Source: Micromussa lordhowensis (taxonomy: Eukaryota > Cnidaria > Anthozoa > Scleractinia > Lobophylliidae). Taken from it: a stretch of 64,000 bases of DNA. The DNA lies in contig OZ026602.1 in the NCBI GenBank assembly GCA_964020085.1, positions 33,683,175 through 33,747,174 on the forward strand, written 5' to 3'. Under the pieces are notes generated by a model. It was not told where the DNA came from, made no database searches, and saw nothing but the letters and a program-made list of their open reading frames with translations. Numbering within the stretch: position 1 is the first letter of the stretch; each line of letters starts with the position of its first letter. Positions 32,743-43,063 of this stretch are shown here, piece after piece. Made by a program: the position numbers and the translations under genes.

Positions 32743-32898
32743 CATTAACTGTTTGCTTAGCATATCTCATTCTTAACGGGTAGTGCTTAATCTTTAGATC
32801 TTAAGATTTGTTTTCCATATTAGGCTTCACCACAAAAAAACCTATGGCACCCAGGGGAGTAAGGCCACAGTCATGGTCACCAAAGTATACTTCCTCCA

Positions 32899-33286
32899 TG
32901 TATGCTTCTAAACCGGTTACTAGACACTTTAATCTGCCGAATCATTCTAAGCAACATATGGCAGTCTGCGGCCTCTCCCTACATCAAGGAGGCACAGAAA
33001 GCCGTAAAACTCTTGAACAAAGATTTATTTTTCAAATCGGCACTCTTAATCCTCACGGTATCAACGAGCGCTTTTCATTCAACTAATTCATTCTGTTGTT
33101 TTTCACCTTGCCAGGCACCAACCAATAGCGTAGCTCCACATTTCTGTATATAAACCACACACAACCCACAATTCCTTGATTCGCTCCGACGAAGGGCTAA
33201 CGCTCGAAACGTCAGCTTCCGAATCTCTTTACGGTGGACAATTCACATTATCAACCCAGTTGATAAAACCAAATTATCTTGCAATA

Positions 33287-33323
<37 letters not shown>

Positions 33324-33332
33324 TGCCCCCTT
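32899..33332 (+). mobile_element. 5'-truncated Penelope-like element fragment with 13-bp target duplication
   Basis: TATACTTCCTCCA occurs exactly at 32,886-32,898 and 33,333-33,345. Between them a frame reads KPVTRHFNLPNHSKQHM, then LEQRFIFQIGTLNPHGINE and a stop. This is the C-terminal end of a Penelope GIY-YIG protein (VxRHFNLxxHS ... E..FI..L.TL.P.G.N). About 240 bp of 3' sequence follows, including a hammerhead-like fold at 33,178-33,225. The family differs from the one in the 37-52 kb array. Confidence 0.85.
33178..33225 (+). ncRNA. Degenerate type I hammerhead-ribozyme-like motif in the Penelope fragment
   Basis: The order GATTC, GCT, CCGACGA, AGGGC-TAAC-GCTC, GAAAC, GTC, AGC, TTCC, GAATC forms stem I (GCT/AGC plus GATTC/GAATC with a 3'-side bulge), stem II (GGGC/GCTC) and a minimal stem III (AC/GT). 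The CTGANGA core is CCGACGA here, so the key U is replaced by C and cleavage is doubtful. Penelope-like elements are known to carry hammerhead motifs. Confidence 0.6.
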
Positions 33333-33349
33333 TATACTTCCTCCAGGTT

Positions 33350-34095
33350 GATATCACTAAACAGTTGACTTCGCATAGGTAGAAATTGCCAAGTAACAGG
33401 TGGGGTAATAAAACGTTTTTGGAAGAAAAGGCAGCGAGATTTTAGCTAATGTAGCGACAATTTTTGTGCTTCAACAAGAAATTGCCTAAAAGAAATGTTT
33501 CTGCTGTAATGTTTGCCAAGTTCTACCTCCATCCAGCAGGTTGTTATCACTAAACAGTTGACCTCCTATAGCTAGGTAATGCAGAGTAATAAATAGCTCA
33601 AGCTGGTTGGTATTCTGTCATGAATTATGCTGGTGATGTTTCATGTTGGAATTTTGAAAAATTTGCCAATCACATCTTCCCACCCAAATTCTTGTTGTTG
33701 CCATGGGAATCTAGACTTACTACATTTTTTTCAACTCTCAAGTGGGGTACCATTGAAATTAATCAGGTTCTCAGAAATGTACAGTAAAATACATCATGTA
33801 CAAGACTCAATAATATTTATTGCAACATTTTTGCAGAAACCAATCTTAAATTTGTACATATTTCCAAATAAGGCAAACATCTTTATGCTGTCAATTGCCT
33901 CTCAATTTGTGTGCTCTAAAGCACATATTTGGTGTAAAACCATTTAAAACCTGTATCACAAAGTGTTGATATAAAGTTCTCTTTTGAAAAATTATCTAAA
34001 TAATGCTATGTTTATGTGGATGTTGTTTCTCTATTATCTGATTGGAGGAGCCAATTTTTAAATTCACTGTCACACCCACCCTGCTTTCCAAATTA
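33350..34095. other. No gene seen; short direct repeat
   Basis: ATCACTAAACAGTTGAC occurs twice (about 33,350 and 33,547) with similar flanks (CCAGGTTGAT and GCAGGTTGTT). No coding sequence is supported. Confidence 0.5.
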
Positions 34096-34099
34096 ACAT

Positions 34100-37000
34100 T
34101 TATTGGTTTAGCTGCATGTGTTGGGGAACTGGGGGTTGTCCTAACACAGGCCTATGTAAACGTTGCCTAATTGATCCTCTGTGTCGAGCAGGAAGAAATG
34201 CCCTTCCTGGGACAAAATTGGACCCATCTTCTCTCTGGTTTATCCTTAAACGGTGTAGGCGAAGAGGGTGGTGGGCTGGGTCAGCATCATCATCTATGTC
34301 AGGGCATTCATCGAAGGATGGATATTCTTCTTCACCTCTAAATCTCTCATTCAGTGTGAAGAAATAGAATGAAAGTGTGTTGTCCATTCGCTTGCAGAAT
34401 TCCCTGAAAGAAAATATAGATATGTATATATGTTTGGTGTATCTAAAACTAAACAAAAAGCTCTATGGTTTGCTTTCTTGTTTATTTACATTGCATTGTT
34501 TAAAATTTCGAAAGGTATATTACACCAAAAAGGCATTTTAAATGTGTGATTGTGCTTGCTAGGATTCAGTTGAGACAAGAGTGGCACATTCATCATCCTC
34601 TAGGAAAAAATAGAACAGAAACAAACAACAGAACACTAACCAACAATATCAAAATGCAACATTACAGTATCTTTTTAACATGAAAAGTTACAGTCAAACC
34701 AAGTGTAGCGTACCCCTCGAGATTACATTAATGAATTGATTATTTGAATATTGAACCCACCAGTCGTTTCACAAACTAATGAATTGATTATTTGAATATT
34801 CAACTCGCTAGTGATTTCAAGAATGCAATAATGAGTTGATTTTTTGAATATTCAACTCGTTAGCCGTATTCTTGGAATGACTAGCGGGTTCAATAATAGA
34901 ATAATCTATTCATTATTGTAATCTTGAGGGGTACGCTTCAGTTGGTTTGACTGTTATGTACATGTACCTGACTAGTTTTGGCCATTTTTCCTTGAACTGC
35001 TTGAGAGAGAAAAGCAGTCCGAGGTAGCGATGGGCAATACTGAAAAACGTCTCCAGATCATCTGTACCACCAGCCCTGGGATGCTCAGCATAGCCAATGT
35101 CATTGTTTAGGCTTCTATGGTGCTCTTGGCTTTCAATGTTGGTTGTCATTTCTATCAACGTTTCTCGAGAGAATCCACGGATGCAATCAACTGGTCTGAA
35201 TGAAAAATACAGGCTTTTCAAATGAGAAAAAAATAGTTCATGCCAAAAAGAAACCCCTTAGGGTTACATTATATTGATGGATGAGTACTTAGCAAAATAA
35301 ATTTGTATTTCAAGACAAATTTTTATGCCATCTATTTTTTCCTTATTTTTCCTTAACTTAGTGATTGCTGGTTTAAAATTTCACACATATGACTTAATGG
35401 ATCATTCAGTAAAGGCTTTTGCCTGCCTTTATTGATTTGAGTTGTCAGTCTCCTTGCTATGAGATAAACAACATAATCTATAATTTACTTATGCATTTGT
35501 TATGTCAATTATAATAATACATGCATCAGAGTTCTTATTTGTAAGGTATTTATTTTAGTTTCTTCAATTGATGCTGTTTGTCAGTTAAACGTTGCCTTCA
35601 AGCCCACTAAATCCCATTTTGAACAGTCATAGTTAGTGGACGGAATGCCTGCTTGATTTAAAGACACTGGTATAATCCTCGAGTCTTAAATGCCATCAAA
35701 ATTAGTTTATTAAGTAAATACAGTGCAAATTTAATAAAAATATGCATGTACATATATAGCACTCACCACCAACTTTCTCGAGCTTATCAAGAAGGGTTTT
35801 CTTGCTGCACCTGCTCACACTTTCCTTAGCATCATGAATTAACTGCCATAGGTGCAAAGGTCGTGTCTCCCCTTGAGACCTCAACGAGCAGAACTCTCCA
35901 TCAGTGACGGTACCTGATGTGGAAAAGAACTTTTCAGTGAAACGTTGCACTACCATTGTTTTACGCATACACCATTGTTATTTTTTACTCTGGAACCTTC
36001 GCTTCTGATCATAAAAGGTATAGAACAAAAAAATTAAATGATTATAAAATACATGTTAAAATGCCAGCCTGCTCTAAACTTTGAGAAGCTTGTAAATATA
36101 CATTTAGGCAGACAGACAAAAAAATCAGCTAGATATTATTATGAAATTTAAACAATGTCATCCACCCATCCTAAATCATTCAAGTGTGGGAGATATGGTT
36201 CAAAATGCATGTTTTCATCAGAGAAGGTAGGTCCCAGACCCAGACCGTTTGATCTGGAGTGAGGTACACCTTGAGGTCCACTGGGCCTCGAATTAAAGAG
36301 AAAAGAGGAACAGGCAACAAATTTGTTACTGGCTTACCTGTGACACATAATTCCCGTTTTCGCATCTCCTCTTTGAGATCCTTCGTCTAATCTCTGACAA
36401 ACTGATCCTTTAACGTTCTGCAAGGCTCATAACGAACTGGTAAGGCATACGGTTTCTTTGATCTTTTCTCATCAGATAACATGAGCACCAGGACATGCGT
36501 TGCAGCGGTTCTTTTCTTTTTGAAGAGGTTCCTTAAGTAAATGAAACTGCTGGCTGCTAGGTTATGGACAGATGGCAACACATATTCAGCTTGGGTAGCA
36601 TCAGCAATGGTGGCAAGTGCATTTTTAAGGTCATGATGGAGCTCTTGACTTTGCTGCAGTAGGATCTGGAACTCTACAACCTCCCAGTTGGCTGCCTTCA
36701 AGGTTTCTTCAGGACAATTTGCTTGCCTTGTTTTCTTCTCGAAGTGGTTTGATGCCTCTTGAAAGCCTTCATCTAGGAATGTGATGTCTCCTGTCAGGGC
36801 ATCAAGTACTCGTGGGAGGACCCCCTTAACCATAGCCACATCTCTCAGTTTCAGTCTGTGCATATCTGCCATCCTTTTCTCATATTCCTCTCTCAATGCC
36901 TGCAGTTTACCATCTCCAAGGTCTTCATCTCCATTCCATACTTTTCTCTCCCAGGATTCCATCATGCATTGTTTGATGTCTGTGGCATCGATCTTGATCC

Positions 37001-37228
37001 AATACCGCCCACTTGGGTTGGATGACTTAAGTTGGTCAAGTGCTGCAACCTAAAACAGATAACTGATTTATAATGCAGCTACATAATAATAAAACGTTGT
37101 GAACTTTTACTGTGACTTGCTAGGCAAATTATTCACTTTACCTGTAAAAGAGGGTCCATTGTAAATGGTGAGTCGCTGTTGTGTCTCCATTGTGTTGTTC
37201 TGCTAACACAGGCCACATTTATCCTGGC
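34100..37228 (-). CDS. Five-exon gene of unknown function, minus strand, with one in-frame stop
   Basis: Exons at 37,228-37,142, 37,049-36,338, 35,913-35,767, 35,190-34,968 and 34,403-34,100 join with consistent phases (0, 1, 1, 2) and good splice sites. The product would be about 490 residues. It begins within the coding region (ARINVACVSRTTQWRH), so 5' exons are missing, perhaps beyond the Penelope array. Exon 2 is helical with a coiled-coil-like stretch. Exon 4 contains GGTDDLETFFSIAHRYLG. Exon 5 continues REFCKRMDNTLSFYFF and ends in a basic, Pro-rich tail. An in-frame TAG at 36,389-36,387 interrupts exon 2, yet coding resemblance and the donor continue 49 nt beyond it. The DD(L/V)E.FFS...G pattern suggests a transposon-associated family, but I cannot name it. 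Confidence 0.6.
34691..34953. mobile_element. 263-bp MITE with long terminal inverted repeats and TTA target duplication (Harbinger-like)
   Basis: The ends read CAGTCAAACCAA and match inward for about 38 bases (AGCGTACCCCTC, AGATTACA) with a few mismatches. TTA flanks both ends (34,688-34,690 and 34,954-34,956). The interior repeats TTGATTATTTGAATATT. It lies in the last intron of the unknown five-exon gene. Confidence 0.85.
35200..35760. other. Intron; no gene seen
   Basis: AT-rich intron of the five-exon gene. No additional feature is supported. Confidence 0.5.
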
Positions 37229-37320
37229 CTAAAAATGAACAAGAACAAAATTGGAATTGCCACATCTGTAGGGAGGATTTGATTGTAATGTATGTCTATC
37301 AAGGTCACTATTTCATGGTC

Positions 37321-37355
37321 TTCCTATAATTTCAATTATTCCTATAATTTCAATT
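37321..37355. repeat. Direct repeat at the left edge of the Penelope array
   Basis: TTCCTATAATTTCAATT occurs at 37,321-37,337 and 37,339-37,355, ending exactly where similarity to the array begins. It may reflect the insertion event (a target duplication copied twice) or simple slippage. Confidence 0.6.
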
Positions 37356-37406
37356 GGTCTTGTTAGCACAAATGAAACGATTAACTTTAAAAACACAACA
37401 ACGCTT

Positions 37407-37461
37407 TTCAGTTTTCGGAACATGTTTCGATGTTTCAAACATCATCATCAGCCATTATGAA
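37407..37461 (-). ncRNA. Hammerhead-ribozyme-like motif, partial unit at the array's left edge
   Basis: Read on the minus strand: TTCA-TAA-TGG, CTGATGA, a T, GATGTT-TGA-AACATC, GAAAC, AT, GTT, CCG-AAAAC-TGAA. This gives stem I in two parts (TGG/CCG and TTCA/TGAA around an internal loop), a 6-bp stem II and a minimal stem III (AC/GT). An unpaired T sits between the CTGATGA core and stem II, which is atypical. The motif follows known practice in Penelope-like elements. Confidence 0.6.
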
Positions 37462-37638
37462 TATATAGTAAAGATTTACAAAAGTGGTCGGTATATATAA
37501 CCATATACAATGAAGCTTCATAAATTCAATAGTCGTTAACTGTTAAACTTATTTAAACTAACCAATAAAATGATAGACTAAGAGAAGAAATAACGGAAAA
37601 ATAAACTTAAAATTCCCTGTAAACAACAGTAGATAAAT

Positions 37639-40137
37639 TTAGAAATGTAAGGACAAAATAACGTGCTCAACTTGTTTGTTGAGTTCAGGTTTCAACTGTT
37701 CAATATGAAAGCTCTCTTTTATTTTGAGTTGAGAGTAAGTGCTGGCATTATCGAGAATCTTAAAACAAGAGATATCACACTTATCCCTACAATCTTTAGA
37801 AGCACTAAGATGTTTAAAAATGTGGGAATTTTTGTCCCGAAATAGATGCTCATTAACACGTGTGTTAAAATGTCTATTGGTTTCACCAATATAACGAACT
37901 CCACAGCTCGCACATGTAAACTGATAAACAACACGTGATTTAAGAGAATCGGGAATAAAATCTTTAGGACTAAACATAGTGCTAAGTTTGAACGGAGAGA
38001 AAATAATCTTAACATTTAAGTCTTTGCAATACTTATTAACAATGGATGAAATTTTTCTTCCAGTGTAGGAAGAATAATAACCGATATAAGGTAACTTGTA
38101 GAAGTGGCAGTTGGATGTTTCACATTTAGAAGCGTCCTTTCCTGTTGTTGTAACCTTACTAAGAAAACCTTTAACTGATTTGTCGATGAGCCACTTGGGA
38201 AACATATTGCGTTTCAAAATTTCTGAAAGGTTTTTGATGTCGTTATGAAAACCCTGAGTAGTGTTATTTATTTTGTAAGCTCTATCTATAAGAGTCTTAA
38301 TTAACCCTAATTTGTATTTGAAGGGGGTAAAGCTAAAATAATTAGTCAGGAGACCAGTGTACGTCTTTTTACGATAAACAGAAGTGATAAATGAGCCTTG
38401 GTGATCACTGGCACTTTGCTTTGATAACAATACATCTAAAAATGGCAGCTGACCCTTTTCTTCTGTTTCCATAGTAAACTTAATGTTGGGATGACACGAG
38501 TTAAGGTACTCAAAAAACAAACGGGCATCATTAGAGTTTTTGAAACAACAAATAATATCGTCTACATATCTGCGATAGTATAGTACCTTGGGACCAGTGT
38601 AATTACTTAACCAGAGCTTTTCATAATGACCCATGAAGAAATTGGCTAACACAGGAGCTAAAGGGGAACCCATAGCTACTCCACCATCTACTTGATCATA
38701 AAAGCAACCGTTGAATAAAAAATGAGTGTGGCTAGTAGCAAAATTAAAAAGTTCCTTAAGTTCAGTTTTGCTGAGTTTAAGGTCTAATCCAGTGTTGCTT
38801 TCAAATATGGCATTGACAGCTAAATCAATGGTTTCAGATAAAGGAATATTTGTAAAGAGACTAGCTACATCATATGATACCATAAACACATCCTTGAAAT
38901 CAGCATCTTGAATATCCTTAACGAAACTAAAAGTATCTGTGGCACAAAACTCTGAGGAGATATGAGGCTTGAGTAAAGAACAAAGGTATTTAGCTAAGTT
39001 GTAATTATAAGTGCCTATAGAGGACACAATCGGTCTAAAAGGAGGAATAGTAGAACAGGGGTCCTTGACTTTGTGTAGCTTTGGTAGACCATATAACCTA
39101 GCTGGTTGGGAACCGGTGGGATAAATGTTACGGTAAGTATCAGAATCAAAGACACCGTTTTTCTTAAGCTTACGCAAATACCGTTGTAACTGACCCTCCC
39201 TTCGCAATGTTAGATCGGATTGCAATTTTTTAAATTTAGTGTCGTCACTCAACAAATCACTAATAGCATTATTGTAAGCTAACTTATCAAGTACTACAAC
39301 GCCATTACCTTTATCAGGTCTTAGGATAATTATGTCCTTGTTCTTTTTTAGTCTCTTCAGTATCTTGAGTTTCTTTAAGTCTTTTAACGAAGGTTTGAAA
39401 GAATTGATGTAAGTCATTGCCAAATGCTGAATTTCGCTCCTTACTTCGTTAGCTTTGTTCTTGTCCACTAGATGTCTTTTAAGATCTTGGTGAAGAAGTT
39501 CAAATGTAGTGAAAACCTGACTTTTTCTTACATGCGGTGGTTTTATGGCAAACGTAAGACCGAATTTCAGAATATCAAGTTCTTCCTCAGACAAATTGTA
39601 AGACGAAATGTTTACAACTGTATCTTTGTGTGTGAAAGGAACAGAGGAGTTCTTTGTAAGGCCTTTAAGCTTCTTTTCATGTCCTTTGATAAATACATTC
39701 ACTTTGCGGTCAACACTGTGTTGCGTGACTTTCTTGAGGATGAAAATGTCAATGCTGCTTAATACTTTACCGATCTTGCTCCATTGCTTTTCTAAGTCAG
39801 TGTCCAGTTTCCTTTTCTCTTGAGTTCGCCTGAGGATGGAGGTTCTTAGAAGACGTTTTCGTATGTAGACTGCATCGGAGTTACATACATTGGGAAGATC
39901 AAAGGAAATGAACTTGGGATAAACACCAAAGGCTTGACAGTTTTTGAGAAACTGAACATCCAGTTCAGCTTTTCTCGACTTGGTTGCCAGCTTTTCAAGC
40001 TTGCGAAACTCGGAAACAGCCAACAAACCATTGTAGTTCTGTGCTAAGTCGTGAATCACTTTACCAAATGGTCTTGTTAGCACAAATGAAACGATTAACT
40101 TTAAAAACACAACAACGCTTTTCAGTTTTCGGAACAT
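37639..40137 (-). CDS. Penelope-like RT/GIY-YIG protein, unit 1
   Basis: The start is taken at the ATG of MFRKLKSVVVF (40,137); the frame extends only five codons upstream without an ATG. About 830 residues follow. The RT domain has RPDKGNGVVVLDK, LYGLPKLHK, SYDVASLFTNIP (motif A), AMGSPLAPVLANFF (motif B), YRRYVDDIIC (motif C) and LPFLDVLL. A Cys segment (CETSNC) and a C-terminal GIY-YIG endonuclease follow (FTCASCGVRYIGETNRHFN ... ESFHIEQLKPELN). The protein nicks DNA and reverse transcribes element RNA. Unit 1 alone has an extra Gly (VDGGVAMGS) at 38,681-38,686, next to motif B, and Leu for Ser after YNG near the N-terminus. Confidence 0.93.
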   Translation of the reverse strand: MFRKLKSVVVFLKLIVSFVLTRPFGKVIHDLAQNYNGLLAVSEFRKLEKLATKSRKAELDVQFLKNCQAFGVYPKFISFDLPNVCNSDAVYIRKRLLRTSILRRTQEKRKLDTDLEKQWSKIGKVLSSIDIFILKKVTQHSVDRKVNVFIKGHEKKLKGLTKNSSVPFTHKDTVVNISSYNLSEEELDILKFGLTFAIKPPHVRKSQVFTTFELLHQDLKRHLVDKNKANEVRSEIQHLAMTYINSFKPSLKDLKKLKILKRLKKNKDIIILRPDKGNGVVVLDKLAYNNAISDLLSDDTKFKKLQSDLTLRREGQLQRYLRKLKKNGVFDSDTYRNIYPTGSQPARLYGLPKLHKVKDPCSTIPPFRPIVSSIGTYNYNLAKYLCSLLKPHISSEFCATDTFSFVKDIQDADFKDVFMVSYDVASLFTNIPLSETIDLAVNAIFESNTGLDLKLSKTELKELFNFATSHTHFLFNGCFYDQVDGGVAMGSPLAPVLANFFMGHYEKLWLSNYTGPKVLYYRRYVDDIICCFKNSNDARLFFEYLNSCHPNIKFTMETEEKGQLPFLDVLLSKQSASDHQGSFITSVYRKKTYTGLLTNYFSFTPFKYKLGLIKTLIDRAYKINNTTQGFHNDIKNLSEILKRNMFPKWLIDKSVKGFLSKVTTTGKDASKCETSNCHFYKLPYIGYYSSYTGRKISSIVNKYCKDLNVKIIFSPFKLSTMFSPKDFIPDSLKSRVVYQFTCASCGVRYIGETNRHFNTRVNEHLFRDKNSHIFKHLSASKDCRDKCDISCFKILDNASTYSQLKIKESFHIEQLKPELNKQVEHVILSLHF

Positions 40138-40175
40138 GTTTCGATGTTTCAAACATCATCATCAGCCATTATGAA
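40121..40175 (-). ncRNA. Hammerhead-ribozyme-like motif at the start of unit 1 ORF
   Basis: This is the same 55-base fold as at 37,407-37,461. Its GAAACATGTT segment contains the presumed ATG of the ORF (40,137-40,135), so the predicted cleavage point (after GTT) lies two bases downstream of the ATG. A TATA-like box (TTATATATACC on the minus strand, about 40,214-40,204) lies some 30 bases upstream. Confidence 0.6.
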
Positions 40176-40352
40176 TATATAGTAAAGATTTACAAAAGTG
40201 GTCGGTATATATAACCATATACAATGAAGCTTCATAAATTCAATAGTCGTTAACTGTTAAACTTATTTAAACTAACCAATAAAATGATAGACTAAGAGAA
40301 GAAATAACGGAAAAATAAACTTAAAATTCCCTGTAAACAACAGTAGATAAAT

Positions 40353-42848
40353 TTAGAAATGTAAGGACAAAATAACGTGCTCAACTTGTTTGTTGAGTTC
40401 AGGTTTCAACTGTTCAATATGAAAGCTCTCTTTTATTTTGAGTTGAGAGTAAGTGCTGGCATTATCGAGAATCTTAAAACAAGAGATATCACACTTATCC
40501 CTACAATCTTTAGAAGCACTAAGATGTTTAAAAATGTGGGAATTTTTGTCCCGAAATAGATGCTCATTAACACGTGTGTTAAAATGTCTATTGGTTTCAC
40601 CAATATAACGAACTCCACAGCTCGCACATGTAAACTGATAAACAACACGTGATTTAAGAGAATCGGGAATAAAATCTTTAGGACTAAACATAGTGCTAAG
40701 TTTGAACGGAGAGAAAATAATCTTAACATTTAAGTCTTTGCAATACTTATTAACAATGGATGAAATTTTTCTTCCAGTGTAGGAAGAATAATAACCGATA
40801 TAAGGTAACTTGTAGAAGTGGCAGTTGGATGTTTCACATTTAGAAGCGTCCTTTCCTGTTGTTGTAACCTTACTAAGAAAACCTTTAACTGATTTGTCGA
40901 TAAGCCACTTGGGAAACATATTGCGTTTCAAAATTTCTGAAAGGTTTTTGATGTCGTTATGAAAACCCTGAGTAGTGTTATTTATTTTGTAAGCTCTATC
41001 TATAAGAGTCTTAATTAACCCTAATTTGTATTTGAAGGGGGTAAAGCTAAAATAATTAGTCAGGAGACCAGTGTACGTCTTTTTACGATAAACAGAAGTG
41101 ATAAATGAGCCTTGGTGATCACTGGCACTTTGCTTTGATAACAATACATCTAAAAATGGCAGCTGACCCTTTTCTTCTGTTTCCATAGTAAACTTAATGT
41201 TGGGATGACACGAGTTAAGGTACTCAAAAAACAAACGGGCATCATTAGAGTTTTTGAAACAACAAATAATATCGTCTACATATCTGCGATAGTATAGTAC
41301 CTTGGGACCAGTGTAATTACTTAACCAGAGCTTTTCATAATGACCCATGAAGAAATTGGCTAACACAGGAGCTAAAGGGGAACCCATAGCTACTCCATCT
41401 ACTTGATCATAAAAGCAACCGTTGAATAAAAAATGAGTGTGGCTAGTAGCAAAATTAAAAAGTTCCTTAAGTTCAGTTTTGCTGAGTTTAAGGTCTAATC
41501 CAGTGTTGCTTTCAAATATGGCATTGACAGCTAAATCAATGGTTTCAGATAAAGGAATATTTGTAAAGAGACTAGCTACATCATATGATACCATAAACAC
41601 ATCCTTGAAATCAGCATCTTGAATATCCTTAACGAAACTAAAAGTATCTGTGGCACAAAACTCTGAGGAGATATGAGGCTTGAGTAAAGAACAAAGGTAT
41701 TTAGCTAAGTTGTAATTATAAGTGCCTATAGAGGACACAATCGGTCTAAAAGGAGGAATAGTAGAACAGGGGTCCTTGACTTTGTGTAGCTTTGGTAGAC
41801 CATATAACCTAGCTGGTTGGGAACCGGTGGGATAAATGTTACGGTAAGTATCAGAATCAAAGACACCGTTTTTCTTAAGCTTACGCAAATACCGTTGTAA
41901 CTGACCCTCCCTTCGCAATGTTAGATCGGATTGCAATTTTTTAAATTTAGTGTCGTCACTCAACAAATCACTAATAGCATTATTGTAAGCTAACTTATCA
42001 AGTACTACAACGCCATTACCTTTATCAGGTCTTAGGATAATTATGTCCTTGTTCTTTTTTAGTCTCTTCAGTATCTTGAGTTTCTTTAAGTCTTTTAACG
42101 AAGGTTTGAAAGAATTGATGTAAGTCATTGCCAAATGCTGAATTTCGCTCCTTACTTCGTTAGCTTTGTTCTTGTCCACTAGATGTCTTTTAAGATCTTG
42201 GTGAAGAAGTTCAAATGTAGTGAAAACCTGACTTTTTCTTACATGCGGTGGTTTTATGGCAAACGTAAGACCGAATTTCAGAATATCAAGTTCTTCCTCA
42301 GACAAATTGTAAGACGAAATGTTTACAACTGTATCTTTGTGTGTGAAAGGAACAGAGGAGTTCTTTGTAAGGCCTTTAAGCTTCTTTTCATGTCCTTTGA
42401 TAAATACATTCACTTTGCGGTCAACACTGTGTTGCGTGACTTTCTTGAGGATGAAAATGTCAATGCTGCTTAATACTTTACCGATCTTGCTCCATTGCTT
42501 TTCTAAGTCAGTGTCCAGTTTCCTTTTCTCTTGAGTTCGCCTGAGAATGGAGGTTCTTAGAAGACGTTTTCGTATGTAGACTGCATCGGAGTTACATACA
42601 TTGGGAAGATCAAAGGAAATGAACTTGGGATAAACACCAAAGGCTTGACAGTTTTTGAGAAACTGAACATCCAGTTCAGCTTTTCTCGACTTGGTTGCCA
42701 GCTTTTCAAGCTTGCGAAACTCGGAAACAGCCAACGAACCATTGTAGTTCTGTGCTAAGTCGTGAATCACTTTACCAAATGGTCTTGTTAGCACAAATGA
42801 AACGATTAACTTTAAAAACACAACAACGCTTTTCAGTTTTCGGAACAT
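40353..42848 (-). CDS. Penelope-like RT/GIY-YIG protein, unit 2
   Basis: Intact ORF of about 831 residues from ATG at 42,848, with the same domain order as unit 1 and no extra Gly before motif B. It shares GATAAGCCAC (against GATGAGCCAC) and CCTGAGAATGG variants with units 3 and 4 but has the GCGTCC variant of units 1, 5 and 6. Confidence 0.93.
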   Translation of the reverse strand: MFRKLKSVVVFLKLIVSFVLTRPFGKVIHDLAQNYNGSLAVSEFRKLEKLATKSRKAELDVQFLKNCQAFGVYPKFISFDLPNVCNSDAVYIRKRLLRTSILRRTQEKRKLDTDLEKQWSKIGKVLSSIDIFILKKVTQHSVDRKVNVFIKGHEKKLKGLTKNSSVPFTHKDTVVNISSYNLSEEELDILKFGLTFAIKPPHVRKSQVFTTFELLHQDLKRHLVDKNKANEVRSEIQHLAMTYINSFKPSLKDLKKLKILKRLKKNKDIIILRPDKGNGVVVLDKLAYNNAISDLLSDDTKFKKLQSDLTLRREGQLQRYLRKLKKNGVFDSDTYRNIYPTGSQPARLYGLPKLHKVKDPCSTIPPFRPIVSSIGTYNYNLAKYLCSLLKPHISSEFCATDTFSFVKDIQDADFKDVFMVSYDVASLFTNIPLSETIDLAVNAIFESNTGLDLKLSKTELKELFNFATSHTHFLFNGCFYDQVDGVAMGSPLAPVLANFFMGHYEKLWLSNYTGPKVLYYRRYVDDIICCFKNSNDARLFFEYLNSCHPNIKFTMETEEKGQLPFLDVLLSKQSASDHQGSFITSVYRKKTYTGLLTNYFSFTPFKYKLGLIKTLIDRAYKINNTTQGFHNDIKNLSEILKRNMFPKWLIDKSVKGFLSKVTTTGKDASKCETSNCHFYKLPYIGYYSSYTGRKISSIVNKYCKDLNVKIIFSPFKLSTMFSPKDFIPDSLKSRVVYQFTCASCGVRYIGETNRHFNTRVNEHLFRDKNSHIFKHLSASKDCRDKCDISCFKILDNASTYSQLKIKESFHIEQLKPELNKQVEHVILSLHF

Positions 42849-42886
42849 GTTTCGATGTTTCAAACATCATCATCAGCCATTATGAA
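42832..42886 (-). ncRNA. Hammerhead-ribozyme-like motif at the start of unit 2 ORF
   Basis: Identical by eye to the copy at 40,121-40,175. Confidence 0.6.
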
Positions 42887-43063
42887 TATATAGTAAAGAT
42901 TTACAAAAGTGGTCGGTATATATAACCATATACAATGAAGCTTCATAAATTCAATAGTCGTTAACTGTTAAACTTATTTAAACTAACCAATAAAATGATA
43001 GACTAAGAGAAGAAATAACGGAAAAATAAACTTAAAATTCCCTGTAAACAACAGTAGATAAAT

